Below, one piece after another: positions 55,501 through 62,372 of a DNA stretch of 64,000 bases; position 1 is the first letter of the stretch, and every line of letters begins with the position of its first letter. Location of the stretch: assembly GCA_003242885.1 (NCBI GenBank), contig QKMZ01000013.1:1-64000 (forward strand), given 5' to 3'. The notes beneath the pieces were generated by a model, which was not told the DNA's origin, did no database searches, and was given only the letters and a program-made list of their open reading frames with translations. Source of the DNA: Candidatus Melainabacteria bacterium (lineage in GTDB: Bacteria > Cyanobacteriota > Vampirovibrionia > Obscuribacterales > Obscuribacteraceae). The position numbers and the translations under genes are program-made.

Positions 55501-58500
55501 ACGATCTTGCCACTCGTGCACTTCTGAAGAAAGCTCTAGGGCTTGAAGGTGGACCGGCAGACCCATCTGCTCTGGTTCGCACCGAAGCTTTTGAAACGCT
55601 CGTTCAAATGAAGCCGCCCGGCATGCGCGACATGTGTTTGGAACTGCTGACAAAAGAAACAGACTCCGAGCTTCTTAGACGCATCAAAGGCATGGAAAAA
55701 GGCGAGCGGCGCCTCGACCCAAGCTCGCAAGAATACAAAGAGCGTTTTCGTGTCGCACTTCGCGATTTGCTTACATCCAGCAAACGCTCACTGGTCGGCT
55801 CAGAAGAATACATTCGCAAAGAGTTTCCGCTCCTTGACGGCATCAATCTGCGCAAAGAAGAAATCTCCGGACACATCGACAAGTACTACAAAGACTTCGG
55901 TGGTTTCCTCAACTGGACATTCAGCAGTCAATCGACTATCGACCAGCACAAGAAAAGCGAGATTGAGCGTGTCGGCAAGGCGATGAACGATCAATTCGAT
56001 GATCTGATCGCTCGAGCCCGAGGAAACAACACGGAAGCGGATCAGGCAAGGCGAGCCCTGGCATGGATAGTAATGTCCAACGCGAAAAGCTTCAGCATGT
56101 CCGAGAAAGAGGCAGCTGTAAAACGAGCAGCCGAAGGGCTTTTGAACGTTGCCAAAGACGGAACACCCGAAGCGAAGCAGGGCATGGCACCACTGATTAC
56201 AATGTCTTTGACGACACAAGATCGCATGCCTTTCAGCGCGCGCGTCAATGTTCTCGATGCTCTCGAAGCGCTCAAGCCAGGCACGCCAGGCAGTCCAATT
56301 TCAGCTCGCGACGCGGGAATTGCCGCACTCGGCGCCCTTCGACGCCAATTCCACAACACTCCTGCGGCAGACGGCAGCAAGTACTACCAAGACAGCCACG
56401 AATTGCAAAGACGCTTACTGGAGACCTGCGAAAAGTACATGACCCCGGAAGGCATTCCAATTTTGGAAGCGATTGCCGAGGAAAGGACAAAATCCCAAAT
56501 TACACGCGATGCACTGGAGCGCATCACTAACATCAAATACCCGGACAAAAGCAGCCGCAGCGTTGATTACGATGCCGATGGCAAAATCTGGAAAGACACT
56601 TTCACGTCCGCTGACGGGAAGACAACCGTATTGGTGCGCGAAGGCAAGTCTGATCTCTGGTACTTATCCACGGACACAGAAAAGAAAAATCCTTGGCGCG
56701 GACAACCATACTTCGACCACGCTAGCGGCAACTATGTGCGTAAAGACTCTTATGGAACAGAAACAATTACAACTCCTGCAGGCGCGCGTGCAGAAAGAAA
56801 AGATGGAATCGTCTCCAAAGTCCACAGAGCGGACGGAACCATCTATGAAGTCTTGCGCTACGGCAACCAGCCGTATCAGACGATAAGGACAGATGCCGCC
56901 GGCATCAAAAATATCTGGAAGCGCGAAGGCAATACAGACACCTGGTACAAAGACACCGATACCGCCAAAAAGAGTCCATGGAAAGGGAAAGTCGACTTCG
57001 ATCCGCAGACACTGGACTATGTCTACACGGATGACAAAAACAAATCCATCGTCATGAAAGCCGATGGTGGCATGCGCGAATTGAGAGAAGGCAAACCGCA
57101 CTATTCCGGCCCAGGAGTGGACGACCTGAGTGCGCACAATATGCCAGTAATTCGCGACAAAGCGCGCGACATCCTCTCGCGTTTGCGTGATGACACCGGC
57201 GTACTTAGAGACCAGGCGAACCTGGACGGGCAGGCAAATCCTCAAGCCCTGGCGGCGAAATTACAGTCGGTTCTTGATGCGAAAGAAAGCAACAGCGAAG
57301 ACGTGATAAAAGCGATATTCGCTACCTCAATGTCCAAGCAACTTTCAGCTGATGACCCACGCAGACCAATACTGCAAGGGCTATTGAATGATCCACACGA
57401 GCGTATTCAGTTGGCTGCAGCGCGCATGCTTTTCTCGAGTCCAGTAAAAGAAGACCGCGAAAGAGCAGCCGAAGTTATTGCCGATCTGCAGAAGAACGCA
57501 TCACGTGTCGGTTACAGAAAAGACGCGCAAAAACTCTTTGACGAAGTAAAAGCGCAGCCGGAGAAATTCAATCCGGGAGACGATCAAATTCTCAAAAATG
57601 CACTGGACAGGACGAAAGCGCATGTGCAGCCGCGAGAAGAGGTTGCTCCGACGCGCATTCTCAAAGACAGACCGATCGATCACCAGGAAGCATACGAGAT
57701 CGCAAAAGCTGAGATGCTGCGCGACTCTCAGCGATCGCTGGCGAAATTCCATGGCAAAGACTGGTGGAAGGCCAACGGGTACGAGCTGCTTGATGAGCGC
57801 AATGTTCCAGAAGCGAGAGTAGCAGCGATAAAATCGGTAGAGCCAGGCTTTTTCCGCTTCTGGACTAGTTTTGAAAGCACCCTAAAGAAAGAACGCGACG
57901 ATGCCCTCGCTCAAGTAAACGATCGCTTGGTCGGACAATTCGAAAAACTTCTTTCGGCTGCTGACAAAGACGCAAAGAACGGTGGAGTCGAAGCCAGGGA
58001 AGCACTCTCATACATTGTGCTCAGCCAGGGCGAACCGTTTGGTCCGCGCGACCGCGACGCGGCAATGAAAATAGCAGCAGGAAAACTGGCAGACATATAC
58101 AGAAATGCCGGCGAGAACGCAGATGACGTTGGCTGGACGATTAAAGCCGCACTGGTAGCCAACCCCAACATACCCAGAGGAGTGAGAGACCAGCTTGCCG
58201 CCGCGGTAGTTTTGCGTCACCAGGATGAAAGGGCAGGCAGAAAGCCAAAAGGAAAAATGACAGACGCCGACGTGAGTGCCCTTTTGGTGGCAACTCTCGA
58301 ATCTGAATACATGGCAATGCCTCAGCCAAATCAAGCAGGCTACAAGGACAGCGTCGAGCTTCAGAAAGCAATTTTAGGACTCGTCAAAAGCTATAAAGAC
58401 AGGGTTTCTATGCCTGTCATCGAGGCTTTGGCACAGGGACATCCAGATGCTGGAATGAAGAAGGATGCGCAAGCTTACTTCGAAGAGATGCGCGACTCAG

Positions 58501-61190
58501 TGCGCTGGGCCGCAAGAGGAGTGAAGCCGGACATCACCACCAGCAACGAGAAAAAGGCAGAGCAACTAAGCGAAACTCTTAAAAACAAAAACGTAGACGA
58601 CGAATTTGCAGTGCGCGAGATCTTCAGGCTTGCTTATCCCACAAGTATGTCCGATGATCCTGCGGTATTTGCAAAAGATCCAAGACGCGCTGTGCTCTAC
58701 GAAGCCATCAAACACCCGAATGAGCGCGTGCGTGTTGCTGCAGCCCAGGTTATCGCCACAAGAGAAGTAAGTATCGATGCGATGACCACGGTCGCTGAAG
58801 CTGTCGAGTATACGCAGCGTCCCGGGCTGAAGAAGGAATCAAGCGACTTCCTCGCCGGCGGCATCGAAAAGATAAACAAAGAGACCACCATAGCCATAGC
58901 CGAAGCCATACTCAAACACAAAGGCGAAAGCAAGGAACTGCTGGGGATATTGCAAGATCCTCTGAAAGCTCGCGAACTTCCAATCACTTATGATGCCGGG
59001 GAAGGCAGACAAGTGGTTGTACGCCGTATGCGCCTGGGCGAAACGATTATTGAAGAGTTTCGCAATGGCAAATTGGAAAAGAGCGTCGTACCACCAGGGA
59101 AGAATTACGCGCAAGTCTTGCTCGAAGATGCCGGCAACTACAAGCTTTCCGCAGAGAAAAGAGCGGTAGCAGCTCGTGATGCGTTGATGAACGAGTCATA
59201 CGGGAAGTTGAGTACAGACGAGAGAAATAGAGCGATAAGAATTCTCGGCAACATAGTCGAGGATGGCAAAACAAACGAGACAGTCCGATTGCAATATGCA
59301 AAATTCCTCGGTTCTGAAGCCAGCCTCAAGGAGGACGAAGCAAAAGCGGCGAGAATCAAAGCCTTCGATGCAATTGTCGATCTTGCCGCTCATGGCAAAG
59401 ACACCAAAGCAGAGTCGAAGAAAATCATCACCGCCGACGCTAGCGCTGAAGTGCAAGCAATGCGCTCTCTCAATCGAGCTCTCTCGAATCTAAAGAGTGG
59501 AGCGGATGGTGCAAAAGAACGCGTTGCGCAAAACTTGCAATTGCAAGGCGAACTCTTGAAGAGCGGCAACTTAGAGCGAGAAGCATTGTTCTACTCATCG
59601 ATAATGGCAGGCGAAAAAGTTGTAGGAGGCGACGATGCAGCAATTGTCGCAGCCGCTGCGCTTGTCGATAGAACCAGCAAAGACCACAAAATGACGCCAC
59701 TCACAGGCAAGGACGACCTAAGAATTCCTCCACTGCTTATGGCACTCCAAAGTGGCAACAGCACAATGAGTGCAAGCGCTGCACTGGCATTTTTGGATTC
59801 ATCGCTAAAGCCAGGCACCATCGAACAGGAATTCAAAAATGCTGCCAGAGGGGCAATGCTAAGGCATACGGAAGAGCTCTTCCGTAAGGCTTCAGACATC
59901 GATGATAAGAATGATGCCAAAGCATCATTAGCAGCATGGTCAGCGGTGGAAGACACCTTAAATCGCATTGGAGAAGATCCTAAAAACTTCAACCTCATAT
60001 ACGCGACTATGAAGCGCATGAGTTTGGAACTGGGACCAACACACAAAGACCTGGCTCCTCTGTATGAAAAGTTGGCAGCACACTACGAAAAAACTAACGA
60101 GACAGCTGCGAATGAATTCAGAAAGAAAGCAAATGAGTGCCAGGGCATAAAAGCGGCAGAGGCAGCAAAACCAAGTACAACGCAACCACCCGCGACACTG
60201 CCTGCCGACTTTGAAAAGACAATGGAAGACGCGCTCGCCGTTTCTCAAGACGCGATCGCCAGTGGAGACGCAGACAAAATGAAGTCGGTGAAAAAGGATC
60301 TCCTAGATCTTGCAGGTGCGCTGCGCAATACCGAAGGCGCATCAAGCCTGCGCCTTGCGACTGTACTCAGCCAAGTAGGCACCATAGGTCTGAACACCGA
60401 TGACGTAAAACAAGGAGAAGCAGCCCTGAAGGAAGCAGCCGCGATTTTCGAGAAATCCGGCGCAGAGAAATTGCCGCCTGCTGCAGTAGACTCACTTCTT
60501 GGTCTCACAAAGCTGTACGCCGGCAACGGTGATACAGCCGCCTTCAAAGAGTATCAAGGCAAGATGATGAATCTCTCCAAGATGCACGGCTACAAGACAA
60601 TTGAGGTGCGAACTACAGAAGCATTCACAGAGCTGGCTGACATTTGCGCGCTCCAGGCTGCCGAGAAAGACATGATGAAAGACGCAGAAAAACTGCTACT
60701 CGAGGCGGAGCGACTAACCAAAGAGAGGACCGGTCCGATTTCACCAGAATCGGCGCTGGCAACTCGAAACCTGGCAGACTTTTATTCGAAGCCTGGCAAT
60801 CCAAGGGCAGACAGCAATAAAGCAGCAAACTTGCTCAAGGAAAGCTTGAACGCAATGGAATTGACCAACCCGATGCGCGGAGAAGAGTGGGCGGTAACGA
60901 AGGCGAAACTGGCTAACAGCGCGCGCCTCAAAGGTGACTACAAGACCGCTGTTGGAGAATACCAGCAGGCGCTAAACGTGATGCGCCAATCTCCTGGTGT
61001 AAACCCGATGAAGCTCAGGGAGGTTGAGAGTGCATACGCTGATGCGCTCCTGGGTTATCGAGCCATGTATCCGAATGAGCAAGGTCCTAACGGCAATCCT
61101 GGTCCTGGCAATGGTCCTGGCAATGGACCCGGTTTTGGTCCAAACCCTGGCTTTGGTCCAGGCCCTGGTCCAGGTGACTTTCCCAGGTGA
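49557..61190 (+). CDS. Giant protein 3: repeats, tandem FHA-like domains, HEAT-like duplications, TPRs, Pro/Gly tail
   Basis: This is a 3877-residue protein with SD AGAGGAAG. Residues 1-75 are acidic and disordered, like giants 1-2. About six degenerate ~90-residue helical repeats (each with AAxxLLxLxR then DGxxPDxL) lie at ~80-430 and ~1340-1640. Two FHA-like domains at ~905-1080 have SHALV (S934-H935), STGGIYVNG and later NNHALI, STSGTYVNG. A hydrophobic stretch at ~1125-1165 may enter a membrane. HEAT-like arrays contain a duplicated block (~2075-2320 and ~2720-2985). Beta repeats with DxWY and KxxPWxG lie at ~2350-2510. TPRs of kinesin-light-chain type are at ~3450-3835, and the protein ends in a GPG-rich tail. 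It lacks the shared C-terminal module. It is likely a phosphopeptide-reading scaffold; this is inferred. Confidence 0.85.
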   Translation: MTADPTLKKRPDGDKEQPLKDQPLPPAEDFEDDEDEPEDLMFDDTMDDAPGPGDGKQQDKPADKPDFAPVGESVTNHNLARDYRDGLSDKITADATHALSLPPDHPTRQQLVKDLVDRFDNPSTYAEKLAAARSLLSLTRGPDGKVPDVLTQRDVLIPEKVKYESGGRNQPMKRVVEVAQHHEMKPVAAREILDFLERSAPEIESRTKALLKTPNNAEDRASYVKHLVNVFQTSGAESPEKLAAAEGLVALCSGQDGKMPDLIGTRAVYHPKKTHQEGGGRGGMRTVTDKEAYTEKIDTTAQQVRDYLSTRADGYLRRTEEALKNPANEAAKKTLIDHAVKTFFDATNPEDKAAAASALLALNRKPDGTYNEVLGARVVHLEKLTRTIPATGGRYGKPATTEVIRPASDRTDTVKLDDAVQYLKARAGDVYAGSGRLVAADGLVRAGKMTEEQRKSVYEQSLLDARTPEHVKAHVRQLLGLDKQDAERQKERDGRVEKPDVPHKTLQLTDDEQRKLATTIERLLPAVTATGGEGKALILPETIEAMRKELAEKKFGEASRTVYNRCAEFLNEATTDMAIGLPSRGMALPPGCPIRVPRDISGRAQDDALFTEEVKAGRLKMDLKPLANDQAPSAADVERVKNTGEWVTKAARQADSARLHWQVHVFDQNIEQFNSKDDKLKAWKSKEGMTDTQLEQLQASRAEWLGTALQVRNYAHTIANYNLASKQSRDAHRILWDSMPTSIVSGTDSAVFPDEGLQDGKFPGKVIRENGKITSIELDLPTTLDRDNPENLAKMEKIRQWMEKYGAKVDQATAEIAKANSQPERMLFWGDMPAEGKTADGKPYNKMSFRYSADTVQAKNENGVNQTMIKVVMARQTEYSPDYSYLGWADYEVGKGQYSGKATINGQPIEPVDKEMTVGKTGAIKISGPEVEDSHALVKTDNNGQIYLKDTSTGGIYVNGKRMGSEWTRINPVSDKITFGPEPTVDLKMKDGVLTLNGQKVEKSVEGVAVGKNGPIKFEGTTAENNHALIKYDQGKVFIKDTSTSGTYVNGERISKENWTEIDPTKDQLSLGQPTKMETDSDVRLYKPDDWVTIMLDGKMQVLQAKDLNLWANEAKTWHYGGKAATVAMDVGMIVSGTIELKAAYMAAAKVAATVTAKELAKVAAKEVLPHLLRTEGFKRGAFHLALGVTGFTHQFMENQGEAGKTFNKMRGYVMMADISWNNLAKPAGAWFGLTKGAAKEGSTLAEYLKTAPKLATVKKYTDGVFMASNFYFIPEIVSHQFPTIEKELRGWNSEALLLQGRRQRGGEYVNNDTPPPATEEGALRFASPELKKRAAAAAEEAKAAAKLEDGNPKKEELRRKYAAEFLGPEPAHKYDVPKKDKEAQLVAAVGLLNLSRRADGSYPDSLGDRYCKNGLPEEVKHVYVKHFLSTMELDSVNAFDKQAKARIEDAQKVVSQVKDKPDNDAARQKAIAGFAESFLDGKSTDDKLAGALALLSLSEKDGALPDVVARVPDGKGGTREVRKEQVEAFLKGLNNQFSIDQFERYANWMDPNKTSAQISKTKECLKLPADHKDRKSQIDALSRTLLSKDSSNESKTEAAICLLMLARNTENGSLPKQISFQTSAQIFSELKKFLPSAPAGMRLAAGDLLYRAGQKSLHGQTPSSDLGGVLLSVLKDPKASNELKMQAILNSNGIGLAEIMEKHRFADEPSIARLKGEERLRAQADLSGRDSFAIQEALRATASQPIDTKLSPKEQAQQRDLKALALATLMANSEKDPERRFKALESLHSQAKQNPEAGAYARAYFEKLRDELPAKTHDAEERLRRFNAALVLKTSGQAAEYGVTEKQLVDVFADCVRPNEPELARQAMDQVLPHFNGPLLSDEKRERILEHISYAIKSKNIDPTTNADLLKREWIDRITELAEKTDPKKVLEGFKDDLGDPHPGAREIFTKMLTPGTQEFNGATAESRAAAARALSKVGSNDLATRALLKKALGLEGGPADPSALVRTEAFETLVQMKPPGMRDMCLELLTKETDSELLRRIKGMEKGERRLDPSSQEYKERFRVALRDLLTSSKRSLVGSEEYIRKEFPLLDGINLRKEEISGHIDKYYKDFGGFLNWTFSSQSTIDQHKKSEIERVGKAMNDQFDDLIARARGNNTEADQARRALAWIVMSNAKSFSMSEKEAAVKRAAEGLLNVAKDGTPEAKQGMAPLITMSLTTQDRMPFSARVNVLDALEALKPGTPGSPISARDAGIAALGALRRQFHNTPAADGSKYYQDSHELQRRLLETCEKYMTPEGIPILEAIAEERTKSQITRDALERITNIKYPDKSSRSVDYDADGKIWKDTFTSADGKTTVLVREGKSDLWYLSTDTEKKNPWRGQPYFDHASGNYVRKDSYGTETITTPAGARAERKDGIVSKVHRADGTIYEVLRYGNQPYQTIRTDAAGIKNIWKREGNTDTWYKDTDTAKKSPWKGKVDFDPQTLDYVYTDDKNKSIVMKADGGMRELREGKPHYSGPGVDDLSAHNMPVIRDKARDILSRLRDDTGVLRDQANLDGQANPQALAAKLQSVLDAKESNSEDVIKAIFATSMSKQLSADDPRRPILQGLLNDPHERIQLAAARMLFSSPVKEDRERAAEVIADLQKNASRVGYRKDAQKLFDEVKAQPEKFNPGDDQILKNALDRTKAHVQPREEVAPTRILKDRPIDHQEAYEIAKAEMLRDSQRSLAKFHGKDWWKANGYELLDERNVPEARVAAIKSVEPGFFRFWTSFESTLKKERDDALAQVNDRLVGQFEKLLSAADKDAKNGGVEAREALSYIVLSQGEPFGPRDRDAAMKIAAGKLADIYRNAGENADDVGWTIKAALVANPNIPRGVRDQLAAAVVLRHQDERAGRKPKGKMTDADVSALLVATLESEYMAMPQPNQAGYKDSVELQKAILGLVKSYKDRVSMPVIEALAQGHPDAGMKKDAQAYFEEMRDSVRWAARGVKPDITTSNEKKAEQLSETLKNKNVDDEFAVREIFRLAYPTSMSDDPAVFAKDPRRAVLYEAIKHPNERVRVAAAQVIATREVSIDAMTTVAEAVEYTQRPGLKKESSDFLAGGIEKINKETTIAIAEAILKHKGESKELLGILQDPLKARELPITYDAGEGRQVVVRRMRLGETIIEEFRNGKLEKSVVPPGKNYAQVLLEDAGNYKLSAEKRAVAARDALMNESYGKLSTDERNRAIRILGNIVEDGKTNETVRLQYAKFLGSEASLKEDEAKAARIKAFDAIVDLAAHGKDTKAESKKIITADASAEVQAMRSLNRALSNLKSGADGAKERVAQNLQLQGELLKSGNLEREALFYSSIMAGEKVVGGDDAAIVAAAALVDRTSKDHKMTPLTGKDDLRIPPLLMALQSGNSTMSASAALAFLDSSLKPGTIEQEFKNAARGAMLRHTEELFRKASDIDDKNDAKASLAAWSAVEDTLNRIGEDPKNFNLIYATMKRMSLELGPTHKDLAPLYEKLAAHYEKTNETAANEFRKKANECQGIKAAEAAKPSTTQPPATLPADFEKTMEDALAVSQDAIASGDADKMKSVKKDLLDLAGALRNTEGASSLRLATVLSQVGTIGLNTDDVKQGEAALKEAAAIFEKSGAEKLPPAAVDSLLGLTKLYAGNGDTAAFKEYQGKMMNLSKMHGYKTIEVRTTEAFTELADICALQAAEKDMMKDAEKLLLEAERLTKERTGPISPESALATRNLADFYSKPGNPRADSNKAANLLKESLNAMELTNPMRGEEWAVTKAKLANSARLKGDYKTAVGEYQQALNVMRQSPGVNPMKLREVESAYADALLGYRAMYPNEQGPNGNPGPGNGPGNGPGFGPNPGFGPGPGPGDFPR
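52240..52790 (+). repeat. Tandem FHA-like domains inside giant 3
   Basis: Two ~90-residue units follow each other: MTVGKTGAIKI...SHALV...KDTSTGGIYVNG, and VAVGKNGPIKF...NHALI...KDTSTSGTYVNG. FHA domains bind phosphothreonine through conserved Arg/Ser/His/Asn. Here the SH and NG positions are present, but the usual GR turn is GK in both. Confidence 0.75.
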
Positions 61191-61269
61191 GAGGAAATCT
61201 CCCTAGAGGCGCGTTGCATTGCCGCGCGCCACTAAGCAAATGCAGCATCTGCACAGAAACACAAAATAA

Positions 61270-61317
61270 GAAGGGCGATGTCTGAAACACCGCCCTTCGC
61301 TTTTTCTACTTTTTTGT
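61270..61317 (+). terminator. Rho-independent terminator ending the giant operon
   Basis: GAAGGGCG pairs with CGCCCTTC (plus three inner pairs, TGT/ACA), followed by GCTTTTTCTACTTTTTT. It lies 80 bases after the giant 3 stop and also faces the 3' end of the convergent giant 4. Confidence 0.92.
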
Positions 61318-61362
61318 CTCGATTGATTTCGCGACCTTACTGTAAGACTGCAGCAGTCCGGA

Positions 61363-62372
61363 TTAGCGAACTCTGGTCGGAGCGTAATCTGTAGAAGGCG
61401 CCGCTTCTGCTTTCTTTCCATCGATCAAAAGCGAGGCAACGAATGCGGTCACCATCAAGTATGCGCCTGCGCGTCCCACTCCTCCTGCAATCTTTCCACC
61501 CGTTGAACCTGGTCTTTCGCCAGGTCTTTCACCAGGGCGCTCACCAGCTTTGATGGCTTCGTAGCTATGTTTCAGATTGCCAGCAAGGTGTTCGTTCAGC
61601 TTAGCCATTTCAACGGGCTTGCCATCGCGAACATCTTGATGCAACTTCTTCAACTCTTCAAGGCTGTCAGCCAGAGCCTTTCTTTCCATTTCAGTCTTGG
61701 CTTCGTTCATCTTCTTCTGGGTTTCTTTCATGGTCATTTCGACCACTTCAGTACTGCTGAACTCTTTGCCGCCAATCTTAATTCCACGTACGGAAAGCGA
61801 GACTTCAACGCTCTTTCCACCGACCTCGAAATCACCAAGCTTAACTGCAATTGCTTGCGCTTCAGCGGTGGTTCCACCGGGGACAATCTTACCGCGGGCG
61901 ATATCGAGCGCTTCTGCCAATTTCATATCAACGGCTTCACGGCTTGTCTTGACTTCAGCCGCAGCTGTTTCTACATTGGCTACTTGCTCGCTGAGACGGT
62001 TGTAGTTCAGCAAAGACTCACGCACAGCTTGCTCAGGTGTTGTGCCCTTACCAAGTTGGATTTCGATCTTGCAGTCGGCGAGTTCAACTTTTTTGCCGTC
62101 GGCGGTCACGAAACGACCAGGAGCAGGGCTGGCTTCGAACGACTTAGGTTCGAAAGTTTGATCACCTAATCTGTATACCATTTTCGATTCGCCAGCCTTC
62201 AGTTCAGCGCTCTCAGCGAACTTCGTGCGACGAACGACTTCTCTGAAGTTATCGCTACCTTCTTGTCCGAAGAATTCTTTGGAACGCGTTTGCAGCTCTG
62301 ACAGCATGTTTTCAGGCGTCAGTCCACTCTCGACACGATCGACAAACATTTTCAATTTTTCGTCGCTGATTG
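61363..62372 (-). repeat. Shared C-terminal module, copy in giant 4
   Basis: This segment encodes ISDEKLKMFVDRVES, EFFGQEGS, VVRRTKFAESAEL, PGRFVTADGKKVEL, CKIEIQLGKGT, KLGDFEVGGKSVEVSLSVRG, a coiled coil, a GERP-rich spacer, GRAGAYLMVTAFVASLL and the YAPTRVR terminus. The match to giant 1 is strong over the first half and to giant 2 over the tail. Confidence 0.85.
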
